In this document: one piece after another, positions 1 to 4,715 of the stretch
Layout: each line of letters begins with the position of its first letter
Numbering within the stretch: the first letter of the stretch is position 1
NCBI GenBank assembly: GCA_035701465.1
Contig: DASSMU010000083.1
Coordinates: 1-8,813 of the forward strand
DNA from: VRUE01 sp035701465
Lineage (GTDB): Bacteria; Actinomycetota; Thermoleophilia; Solirubrobacterales; 70-9
Direction of reading: 5' to 3'
Length of the DNA: 8,813 bases
Notes under the pieces: generated by a model
Seen by the model: the letters and a program-made list of their open reading frames with translations, nothing else
What the model was told of the DNA's origin: nothing
The model's database searches: none
Translations under genes and position numbers: made by a program

Positions 1-276
1 AAGATCATCAACTCCGAGGGCGAGTACCAGGCGGCGCAGAAGCTCACCGACGCCGCCGACATCATCAGCACCAACCCGGCCTCGCTGCAGCTGCGCTACC
101 TGCAGACGCTGCTGGAAATCGGCAGCAACCAGAACACCACCGTGGTCTTCCCGCTGCCGATGGACATGATCGAACCGTTCCTCGGGGGCGAGCAGGGCAG
201 GAAAAGGCCGAAGCCGCCCGCGGCTCCTGCAGCGCCGACGCCCGCCGACGACGACCTCCCCCCCTCCCGCTCCTGA
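1..276 (+). CDS. Slipin (SPFH/band 7 family) protein, C-terminal part
   Basis: Reading frame 1 is open from the first base to a TGA at 274-276, so the 5' end lies outside the window. The visible 91 residues have the classic end of a bacterial slipin/stomatin: a helix with SEGEYQAAQKL, then NPASLQLRYLQTL, then the NTTVVFPLPMDMIEPF strand-like segment. After that comes a low-complexity tail rich in Pro, Ala and Asp, ending in SRS. Slipins are membrane-anchored scaffold proteins that oligomerise in lipid microdomains and are often partnered with an NfeD-type protease. The membrane hairpin and SPFH core would lie upstream and are not seen. Its stop codon overlaps a possible CTG start of the following gene (CTGA), which suggests one transcript. 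The family call is firm; the partner and physiological role cannot be judged from this fragment. Confidence 0.9.
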   Translation, partial: KIINSEGEYQAAQKLTDAADIISTNPASLQLRYLQTLLEIGSNQNTTVVFPLPMDMIEPFLGGEQGRKRPKPPAAPAAPTPADDDLPPSRS

Positions 277-1358
277 GTTCTCCCGAACTGCGCATCGACC
301 AGCTCTCGGGGCTGCCGGCGATCCTGGCGCCGGGACGCGCCGATCGCCCCTTCGCCATCGCCATCGCCAATAAAGGTGCCGATGGGCCGATACGTCAAGG
401 TGACCTTGACGTGTCGGCCCATCGGCGGGCGAGTTGCCCCTTCTGCGAGGGTCGCGAGGAGCGCACGCCGCCGGAGGTGTTCGCGACGCGGGCAGGCGGC
501 GGGGCCGCGGACACGCCCGGCTGGACGACGCGCGTGGTGCCGAACCTCTACCCGGCGCTGGTTGGCGAGGCCGAGGGCGGCCCGGCATCCACCAGCGGCG
601 AGGCGGGCGCGTTCGCCAGCGCCGGCGATCCCCTGCTGGAGTCGCGACGGGCCGGCGAGCCCGACCTCTTCGCCTCGCGCCCGGCAACGGGCACCCATGA
701 GGTGATCGTCAACGCGCCGCAGCACGTCACCGCGATGGCCGAGCTGAGCGAGGAGCAGTTCGGCGCGGCGGTGGAGACCTGGCGCGAGCGGATGCGCGCC
801 CACGCCGATGCCGCTTACGTACAGCTGATCGTCAACGAGGGTGGCGGTGCCGGGGCCTCCTTGGAGCACACCCACGCCCAGCTCTACGCGCTCGGGTTCG
901 TCCCGGCCGCCGTCGCCCGCGAGCGCGAGCGAGCCGGCGCCTACGGTGAACGCACCGGTGGTGGCAACCTGCTCAGCGAGGTGCTGGTCGAGGAGGTGCG
1001 GCGGCAGGAGCGCCTCGTAGCGATCGACGAGGAGGCGGCGCTGATCTGCCCCTGGGCCTCGCGCTCGCCCTTCGAGCTGCGCGTCGTCCCTCGCACCGCC
1101 TCCGCGAGCTTCGCCGACGACACGGCGGGCGCGGCGATGATCCACACCGCGCTGCGACTGCTGGCCAAGCGCTTCGGCGTCTCTCCCGAGCTCAACCTCT
1201 GGGTCCGCACGGCGCCCCGCGGCGCCGACGCCTTTCACTGGCACGTGGACATCGCGCCCCGCCTCAGCATCAAGGCCGCCTTCGAGTTCGCCACCGGCGT
1301 CGACATCAACACCTACCCGCCGGAGCGGGCGGCGGCGGATTTGCGAGAGTGCCTCTGA
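273..1358 (+). CDS. galT: GalT-like galactose-1-phosphate uridylyltransferase family protein
   Basis: The product belongs to the HIT-superfamily nucleotidyltransferases that move UMP or a related nucleotidyl group between sugar-1-phosphate and nucleotide sugar. Counting from CTG 273 it has 361 residues. Visible marks are an N-terminal ELRIDQLSGLPAIL strand region, a zinc-ligand type CPFC at residues 55-58, an HTHAQ motif corresponding to the catalytic HxHxQ of GalT, and a C-terminal FHWHVDI...GVDINTYPPERAA segment seen in actinobacterial homologues. The start is uncertain. The only in-frame GTG is at 411, but that would remove the conserved N-terminal segment. CTG 273, overlapping the slipin stop, keeps it, and no ATG, GTG or TTG exists between 273 and 411. 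A palindrome interrupts residues 36-51, just before the CPFC motif. The HTH rather than HPH active site means galactose specificity is not certain; a related sugar nucleotide phosphorylase is possible. Confidence 0.8.
   Translation: MSSPELRIDQLSGLPAILAPGRADRPFAIAIANKGADGPIRQGDLDVSAHRRASCPFCEGREERTPPEVFATRAGGGAADTPGWTTRVVPNLYPALVGEAEGGPASTSGEAGAFASAGDPLLESRRAGEPDLFASRPATGTHEVIVNAPQHVTAMAELSEEQFGAAVETWRERMRAHADAAYVQLIVNEGGGAGASLEHTHAQLYALGFVPAAVARERERAGAYGERTGGGNLLSEVLVEEVRRQERLVAIDEEAALICPWASRSPFELRVVPRTASASFADDTAGAAMIHTALRLLAKRFGVSPELNLWVRTAPRGADAFHWHVDIAPRLSIKAAFEFATGVDINTYPPERAAADLRECL
378..426. repeat. 49-bp near-perfect palindrome inside the galT-like coding sequence
   Basis: Bases 378-401 and 403-426 are reverse complements over 24 positions around the single central base 402, with one non-Watson-Crick pair (T391 with G413). 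The left arm reads GCCGATGGGCCGATACGTCA then AGGT. It sits in frame and encodes about residues A36 to R51 of the GalT-like protein, between the N-terminal strand and the zinc-ligand cysteines. This resembles the in-frame palindromic elements described within Rickettsia proteins (RPE), but I recognise no named family here and see no second copy in the window. As RNA it would form a very stable hairpin near the start of the message. Confidence 0.85.
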
Positions 1359-1984
1359 TGCCGCCGAACCCACGGCCGATCCCGCGCTTCATCGCCGACT
1401 CGACCCAGGAGGGGATCCCCCACGGACGCTTCGCCGAGCGCCTCGGGGAGACGTTCCGCAAGGCATGTGCCGAGATCGCCGACCTGCCGAACGGCGTCGA
1501 GGCGGCCGAGGAGCTCGAATGGTTCCCCGAGCGCACATGGGGCGGCCGCGTCTGGGTGCCCTGCACGGCCAGGACCGACGGCCCGGAGGGGACGATCGAG
1601 CTCTTCGGCCACGTCTCCTACGCCCAGCCCACCGAGGGCGAGCCGTCGGACTTCCGCGCCGCCGCCGACTTCACCGACGTCCTCGCCGAGGACAACCCGG
1701 GCTGGAAGATCGACCTAAACGACGAGGTGATCGGCCGCTGGCGAGGCGAGAACGGTCGCGCCGGCGCGGTCACCCTGGTCTGGGGCCGCCCCCTGGTCCA
1801 GGGCGCCGTAGCCGCCACCGCGGAGCTGGAGATGGAGACTGTCGACCAGGAGGTCGTCTCCGACGGGCGCTTCACCCTCCTCGCCCTCGATGCCCTCGAG
1901 GGCTACGGAGACGACATCTTCATGCAGGTAAAGCTCTGGAGCCGCCGCGCCCAGGAGCTGGCTTCGGAGAGCCTCTACGCTTAG
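1358..1984 (+). CDS. Conserved-looking protein of unknown function, co-transcribed with galT-like gene
   Basis: An ATG at 1358 shares one base with the galT-like stop (TGATG), which implies translational coupling; an in-frame GTG at 1349 is an alternative start adding three residues. The product is 208 residues, soluble, acidic, without signal peptide or membrane segment. It starts with a Pro-rich stretch (PPNPRPIPRF), then a helix (FAERLGETFRKACAEIADL). The remainder is strand-rich, with several Trp residues (WFPERTWGGRVW, NPGWKID, VIGRWRG, LVWGRPLV). I do not recognise a Pfam domain. The regular amino-acid composition and tight coupling make it a real gene, and its job is probably tied to the upstream sugar-nucleotide enzyme or simply to the same operon. 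Confidence 0.8.
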   Translation: MPPNPRPIPRFIADSTQEGIPHGRFAERLGETFRKACAEIADLPNGVEAAEELEWFPERTWGGRVWVPCTARTDGPEGTIELFGHVSYAQPTEGEPSDFRAAADFTDVLAEDNPGWKIDLNDEVIGRWRGENGRAGAVTLVWGRPLVQGAVAATAELEMETVDQEVVSDGRFTLLALDALEGYGDDIFMQVKLWSRRAQELASESLYA

Positions 1985-1991
1985 CCGGGCT

Positions 1992-2285
1992 ATGCCGGAC
2001 GAGCGATGGAAGAACCTACCCGGGGCGGAGATCGTGCTGGCGGGGCTCTCCGACATAGAGGCGGGTCGCAAGAGCGTCAACGCGAGCGCGGTCCAGTGTG
2101 CAGCGCCAAGACTGCGGCGGGCGGGACTGGATGCACCCAGCGTCGACGGCGACGTTCCCGCGGCGCACGAGCTCTACCGGCAGCTAAGCAGCGAGCTGGG
2201 TGACGGCGCACACGCCCGCTACAACGCGATCCTCTCCCGGGTCGCCAGCTTCGCGGGAGCCGCGGAACTTGCGCAGCGAGGCTGA
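1992..2285 (+). CDS. Small helical partner protein of the following nucleotidyltransferase
   Basis: The ATG lies 7 bp after the previous stop, with no convincing Shine-Dalgarno, as expected inside an operon. The product is 97 residues and mostly helical: WKNLPGAEIVLAGLSDIEAG, then an Ala/Arg-rich helix, then AHELYRQLSSEL and HARYNAILSRVASFAGAAEL. It has no membrane segment or catalytic motif. Its 3' end overlaps the start of the DUF6036-type nucleotidyltransferase gene by 17 bp, the arrangement of a two-gene toxin-antitoxin-like unit in which the small first gene would encode the neutralising partner. That role is inferred from layout only. It could also be a dedicated substrate-binding subunit, as HEPN-like helical proteins are for MNT nucleotidyltransferases, but no HEPN RxxxxH motif is visible. 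Confidence 0.72.
   Translation: MPDERWKNLPGAEIVLAGLSDIEAGRKSVNASAVQCAAPRLRRAGLDAPSVDGDVPAAHELYRQLSSELGDGAHARYNAILSRVASFAGAAELAQRG
2255..2259 (+). promoter_or_regulatory. Shine-Dalgarno GGGAG deciding the TTG 2269 start
   Basis: GGGAG lies 9 bases before TTG 2269 and inside the end of the upstream gene. It favours this TTG over the far upstream in-frame GTG at 2200, which would add 23 residues of low-complexity Ala/Thr/Ser/Pro sequence that overlaps the neighbour. Confidence 0.5.
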
Positions 2286-2808
2286 CGCCGAGCGGATCAG
2301 GCGCCTGGCCCGAGAGCTCGGCCGGGCGGTTGCGCCGGGGACCCGCATGTACCTCACCGGCGGGGCAACAGCGGTGCTCGAGGGTTGGCGCAACTCCACT
2401 GTGGACATCGACGTCAGCTTCGAGCCGGACTCCGACGCCGCCCTGAGCAGGATCAAAGACCTGAAGGAGGAGCTGTCGGTCAACGTCGAGTTGGCATCCC
2501 CCCTGGACTTCCTGCCGCCGCTGGACGGCTGGCAAGACCGCTCTCGCTTCCGCTTCCGCGAGGGCAATCTAGAGGTCTTCGACTTCGACCCCTACTCGCA
2601 AGCGCTGTCCAAGCTGCAGCGCGGCTTCGAACTCGACCTGAAAGACGTACAGAGCATGGTGAGCTCAGGGCAAGTCGAGCCGGCGCGACTGCTTGAGCTC
2701 TACGAGGACATCGAGCCCGACCTGTTCCGCTTCCCCGCGGTTGACCCACCGAGCCTCCGCTCAGCCGTCGAATCCCTGATTGAGGGCCCCGATTCCGCAG
2801 GCCGATAG
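2269..2808 (+). CDS. DUF6036-type nucleotidyltransferase (possible toxin)
   Basis: The product has 179 residues if started at TTG 2269. The nucleotidyltransferase signature is clear: YLTGGATAVLEGWRNST at residues 28-44 gives the GG turn, followed by VDID with metal-binding carboxylates D46 and D48. A third acidic position is probably within VELASPLDF (E74 or D80). The second half carries FDFDPYSQALSKLQRGFELDLKDVQ and ends with LYEDIEPDLFRFPAVDPPSLR, typical of the DUF6036/AbiEii-like group as I remember it. Such enzymes transfer nucleotides to RNA, protein or small molecules, and several related groups (AbiEii, MenT) are toxins of TA systems that modify tRNA ends. The overlapping small upstream gene fits that pattern. 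Toxin activity and target are inference. Confidence 0.8.
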   Translation: MRSEADAERIRRLARELGRAVAPGTRMYLTGGATAVLEGWRNSTVDIDVSFEPDSDAALSRIKDLKEELSVNVELASPLDFLPPLDGWQDRSRFRFREGNLEVFDFDPYSQALSKLQRGFELDLKDVQSMVSSGQVEPARLLELYEDIEPDLFRFPAVDPPSLRSAVESLIEGPDSAGR

Positions 2809-2823
2809 CTGCTCTCCCTTCGC

Positions 2824-2829
2824 TACCGT
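2824..2829 (+). promoter_or_regulatory. Possible -10 box of a leaderless transcript
   Basis: TACCGT matches the actinobacterial TAnnnT pattern and ends seven bases before ATG 2836, the distance expected if transcription starts at the start codon. No Shine-Dalgarno precedes that ATG. No good -35 box is visible, so this is a weak call. It would start a new transcription unit after the 27-bp gap following the upstream nucleotidyltransferase. Confidence 0.3.
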
Positions 2830-2835
2830 GTCTTC

Positions 2836-3012
2836 ATGGCTTCGAGTCAGCAGCCGGGCCAAGCCTCGAAGAACCCTGCGGCGGCAGCCGAGGCGGTTCG
2901 CGTCCAGCGACTGCGCGAAGACGCACAACGCCCCATGAGCGTGAACTTGGCTGAGGGCATCGCGCTGAGTCACAAGTTGATGCGATTCGTTGGCTCCGCC
3001 CGCCTCCATTGA
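2836..3012 (+). CDS. Small antitoxin-like protein
   Basis: This 58-residue protein has an Ala/Gln-rich N-terminus, then a positively charged helix (EAVRVQRLREDAQ). It ends with VNLAEGIALSHKLMRFVGSA, a helical segment I associate with small proteins paired to nucleotidyltransferases in actinobacteria. It overlaps the next gene by four bases (TTGA: the TTG start of the next gene runs into this TGA), so translation of the two is coupled. The short first gene and catalytic second gene suggest a toxin-antitoxin pair, with this product as the neutralising partner; the role is not shown by any DNA-binding or catalytic motif. It is the first gene in the less GC-rich part of the window. Confidence 0.72.
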   Translation: MASSQQPGQASKNPAAAAEAVRVQRLREDAQRPMSVNLAEGIALSHKLMRFVGSARLH

Positions 3013-3485
3013 CCGAACCGGCCTTCGATCAGCTCCTGCGCCGACTCTCCGAAGCGGAGGTGGAGTTTGTTCTGATCGGCGGCCTTGCCGTCAATGCCTG
3101 GGGCGTCGTCCGAGGGACGAAGGACGTGGACGTTGTTGTCGCGCCTGATCCTGAGAACCTCAAGCGGGTTGCGGGGGTAGCAGTCGCAATTCACGGCCAC
3201 ATCCAAACCGGCGAGTCATTCCTCAGCACACCACCGTCAATCGCCGCACAACTCGCAAGCGGAGAGCGCGTTGCCATCGAGACCGAGCTTGGCCAGTTGG
3301 ATGTCGTCCAAGGACTCGACGGCGTTCCGACCTACGACGAGCTGCGTGCCGGGGCAACCGAGGCAGAGGTCCTCGGCATCAGAGTCCCCGTTTGTTCGTT
3401 TGAGGACCTAAAGGCAATGAAGCTGGCAGCAGGAAGAACGCGCGATCAGGCCGACCTAGAGGATCTCGATGCGACGCGCCAATAG
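3009..3485 (+). CDS. MNT-like nucleotidyltransferase (possible toxin)
   Basis: The product is 158 residues from a TTG start that overlaps the preceding stop. The fold signature is complete: VEFVLIGGLAVNAWGVVRGT at residues 18-37 provides the GG turn, KDVDVVV gives carboxylates D39 and D41, and GQLDVVQ supplies a third at D98. The C-terminal SFEDLKAMKLAAGRTRDQAD stretch is the usual Lys/Arg helix with a final acidic DLEDLD pair, typical of this minimal nucleotidyltransferase group. The family includes MntA-type and AbiEii-type enzymes that adenylylate or otherwise nucleotidylate proteins or tRNA. It differs from the 2269-2808 enzyme in length and C-terminal region, so the two are not a recent duplication. 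Its stop lies 19 bp before the first partial tRNA-Arg copy. Confidence 0.85.
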   Translation: MTEPAFDQLLRRLSEAEVEFVLIGGLAVNAWGVVRGTKDVDVVVAPDPENLKRVAGVAVAIHGHIQTGESFLSTPPSIAAQLASGERVAIETELGQLDVVQGLDGVPTYDELRAGATEAEVLGIRVPVCSFEDLKAMKLAAGRTRDQADLEDLDATRQ

Positions 3486-3504
3486 CTCTACGATTTCCCC
3501 TCCA

Positions 3505-3543
3505 GCCCCGATAGCTCAGCTGGATAGAGCGACTCCCACCTAA
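3505..3543 (+). pseudogene. 5' half of tRNA-Arg(CCT), partial copy A
   Basis: Thirty-nine bases match positions 1-39 of the intact tRNA at 6996 with one difference (CACCTAA for CTCCTAA in the anticodon loop). They include the acceptor 5' strand GCCCCGA, the D arm GCTC/GAGC and the anticodon 5' stem ACTCC. The matching 3' half, with its TTCGAAT T-loop, is absent, so this cannot be a working tRNA. Identity stops at the 3' edge of the anticodon loop, as expected for a recombination junction there. Confidence 0.85.
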
Positions 3544-3639
3544 TTGAGCTGGAGAGGTTGGAGTTTCGGCTCTAGGTAAGCGTTTAGACGATGCCGAGTG
3601 CGGTCGCGGATTGCTGTGGATTGCCGTGGTTCTATCCCG

Positions 3640-3672
3640 GTTTGGGCAGCGAGAAAGCTCCACTGCCCAAAC
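3640..3672 (+). repeat. Inverted repeat closing block A
   Basis: Perfect 10-bp arms GTTTGGGCAG (3640-3649) and CTGCCCAAAC (3663-3672) surround a 13-base loop that contains GAG-AAAG-CTC, able to extend the stem. There is no T-run after it, so it is not a typical terminator. An equivalent hairpin closes block B. Confidence 0.75.
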
Positions 3673-3760
3673 AGTCCTCGACGCCGAGAGGCGAACACCG
3701 GGCGAGAGATATAGGTATTCTGTCTGCACCCCCTCAGTTCGTTTCGGCGGCTGAGATGCG

Positions 3761-3780
3761 GTGCCGCCTTCGGGCGGCAC
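3761..3780 (+). repeat. 8-bp hairpin with TTCG tetraloop
   Basis: GTGCCGCC, loop TTCG, GGCGGCAC: a perfect stem with the very stable UUCG loop. No T-run follows, so it might act as an actinobacterial-style U-less terminator or as part of a structured RNA. Confidence 0.7.
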
Positions 3781-3921
3781 TTGCGAATCTGGACCCCTGT
3801 GGCGGTAGAAAGCGGCTTGGCCGTGAAGACAGCGGAGTTCAGACATGGAAGAGAAAGCGCAGCGAGAGGAAATGCAGGGATGCCTTCAACAGCACGGTCG
3901 GCTTCTGCCATCATCCACCGC

Positions 3922-4125
3922 ATGGAGTTGCATGCTCACGTCGAGCTCAGCGACGACCGGGTGGGCGAGTACCGCGTCACCGAGGAGCGCCCGGACGGAT
4001 CGCTCACCCTTGTTCCGGATACGTCGTTCGAGGCGATCCGTAAGCGCCTTGGCACCGAGCCGGCGACCTTGGCTGAGTTCGAGGCCGAGTTCGGCCCGGT
4101 GCAGCCTCCCGACGGCGAGGGGTAG
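3922..4125 (+). CDS. Small acidic protein, antitoxin-like
   Basis: From ATG 3922 the product has 67 residues, strongly acidic, beginning ELHAHVELSDDRVGEYRVTE and continuing with RPDGSLTLVPDTSFEAIRKR, a beta-rich then helical pattern, and ending in LAEFEAEFGPVQPPDGEG. An in-frame ATG at 3880 has a better Shine-Dalgarno (AGAGGA, nine bases upstream) and would add 14 residues of Ser/Ala/Ile-rich sequence that looks less protein-like, so the start is unsettled. The next gene begins 3 bp after its stop. A short acidic protein followed by a longer, more basic one is the usual layout of type II toxin-antitoxin operons, and this is the basis for the tentative role. I recognise no named domain. Confidence 0.65.
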   Translation: MELHAHVELSDDRVGEYRVTEERPDGSLTLVPDTSFEAIRKRLGTEPATLAEFEAEFGPVQPPDGEG

Positions 4126-4128
4126 CCG

Positions 4129-4497
4129 GTGAGCGACAAGCGCGCTGGTCGGACAACTACCCTGTTCGACGATGCTGCCTTCGCCGAGGATTTGGGGCGA
4201 GCCAGCGATGCGGGGCAGGAGGTCGCCCGCGCGACTCGGAGCGCGTACGAACAGGACGGCGTGCCGGTAGATGTCCTTCTTGCCTGCGACGAGGCAGGCA
4301 CTGACGGAACCCGCCTCGCGCATTGCGTCAAGGTCTACCTACCGCCCCCTGACGGAAAGTTCGGCATGGTCTTCCGTATCGAGCGCCGCAACGGCAAGTT
4401 GCGACTCGCCTACGCCGCCTTCGGCGTCCGCCATCATCCGCGTGACTCGAACGCTCCAACCGTCTACCAAATCGCCCACGACCGGCTTCAGACCTAG
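4129..4497 (+). CDS. Unrecognised protein, possible toxin of a TA-like pair
   Basis: A GTG start 3 bp after the preceding stop gives 122 residues. The N-terminal half is helical and acidic (FDDAAFAEDLGRASDAGQEV). The C-terminal half is strand-rich and basic, with CVKVYLPPP, FGMVFRIERRNGKLRLAYAA, then FGVRHHPRDSNAPTVYQIAHDRL. Conserved-looking His, Arg and Tyr residues in this last part could form a nuclease site of RelE/ParE-like shape, but I cannot assign a family from memory. It is the last gene before partial tRNA copy B, 41 bp upstream, and is the main cargo of cassette 1 together with its small partner. Confidence 0.65.
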   Translation: MSDKRAGRTTTLFDDAAFAEDLGRASDAGQEVARATRSAYEQDGVPVDVLLACDEAGTDGTRLAHCVKVYLPPPDGKFGMVFRIERRNGKLRLAYAAFGVRHHPRDSNAPTVYQIAHDRLQT

Positions 4498-4538
4498 CAC
4501 CCACTGGAGGGCTGTCTGAGAGACAATGTCCGCATCCC

Positions 4539-4577
4539 GTCCCGATAGCTCAGTTGGATAGAGCGACTCCCTCCTAA
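4539..4577 (+). pseudogene. 5' half of tRNA-Arg(CCT), partial copy B
   Basis: Thirty-nine bases match the intact tRNA with two differences (GTCCCGA in the acceptor strand and AGTTGG in the D loop); the anticodon loop CTCCTAA is identical. No T arm follows. A TCGGGGC at 4601-4607 could weakly pair with the acceptor strand, so a badly degraded full tRNA is an alternative, but the spacing and lack of a TTCGAAT loop argue against a functional gene. Confidence 0.85.
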
Positions 4578-4675
4578 GCGAGTTGGAGGAGGGCGCTTTT
4601 TCGGGGCTCCAAAGCGGGATACTTCGGATCTCTGCCGACCAAGGAATCGACTCGATTACGCAGGATTGACGGGTA

Positions 4676-4708
4676 TTTGGGGCAGCAGAAAGCTCTCGCT
4701 GTCCAAAC
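4676..4708 (+). repeat. Imperfect inverted repeat closing block B
   Basis: TTTGGGGCAGC and GCTGTCCAAAC form an imperfect stem with a bulge; the loop carries AGAAAGCTCTC. It stands at the same place as the perfect hairpin of block A, with several changes that keep pairing, and shares the AGAAAGCTC loop core. Confidence 0.65.
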
Positions 4709-4715
4709 CTGAGCC

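Larger units (their letters stand above)
3505..3672 (+). repeat. tRNA-headed repeat block, copy A
   Basis: This block and the one at 4539-4708 can be laid side by side with a net difference of only one or two bases in length. Shared landmarks from the block start are CTCC at offset 28, a 14-base loop, GGAG at offset 46, TCGG at offset 61 (62 in B), GATT at offset 114 (115 in B) and TTTGG at offset 136 (137 in B). A hairpin with AGAAAGCTC in its loop closes each block. Primary identity outside the landmarks is modest while spacing is kept, which fits an old repeat under structural or protein-binding constraint. It is probably an attL-like end of an integrative element. Confidence 0.6.
3573..3921. 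other. 349-bp non-coding stretch with several hairpins
   Basis: Overlapping open frames exist here but none looks coding. The stretch holds the hairpin at 3640-3672, a CTCAG/CTGAG stem at 3733-3737 and 3751-3755, and the UUCG hairpin at 3761-3780. The cluster of stems right after a tRNA half could be a structured RNA, an attachment region with protein arm sites, or both. An AGAGGA at 3865-3870 precedes an alternative ATG (3880) of the next gene. Confidence 0.5.
3537..4577. mobile_element. Putative tRNA-Arg-targeted cassette 1 (no integrase)
   Basis: Bounded by the anticodon-loop cores of partial tRNA copies A and B. It holds the repeat-block remainder, about 250 bp of structured non-coding DNA and a two-gene TA-like operon reading toward copy B. 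There is no recombinase, so movement would need an enzyme in trans or the cassette is a relic. The precise ends are inferred from where tRNA identity stops and are good to a few bases only. Confidence 0.42.
4539..4708 (+). repeat. tRNA-headed repeat block, copy B
   Basis: This is the counterpart of the block at 3505-3672. CTCC (4567-4570), a 14-base loop and GGAG (4585-4588) recur at the same offsets as in copy A. A GC-rich segment followed by TTTTT lies at 4593-4601, and GATT at 4654 is 22 bases before the closing hairpin, as in copy A. The block ends 7 bp before the stop codon of the minus-strand gene that follows. Confidence 0.6.

Noticed and set aside
96..1373. A 425-codon minus-strand open frame across the GalT-like gene
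   Set aside because: It is an antisense shadow caused by high GC; its protein is Arg/Gly/Ala-rich without motifs, while the + strand carries recognisable GalT motifs.
1465..2058. Long + strand frame overlapping the 1358-1984 gene
   Set aside because: The product is almost all Arg, Gly, Pro and Ala, typical of a shifted frame in GC-rich DNA.
3505..3672. Group I intron in tRNA-Arg(CCT)
   Set aside because: Such introns are known in this tRNA's anticodon loop, but no 3' tRNA half follows either partial copy and no intron core was recognised.
3379..3923. Minus-strand open frames across partial tRNA copy A and the hairpin region
   Set aside because: They run through the tRNA half and the end of the nucleotidyltransferase gene, and the proteins look like random Arg/Ser/Pro sequence.
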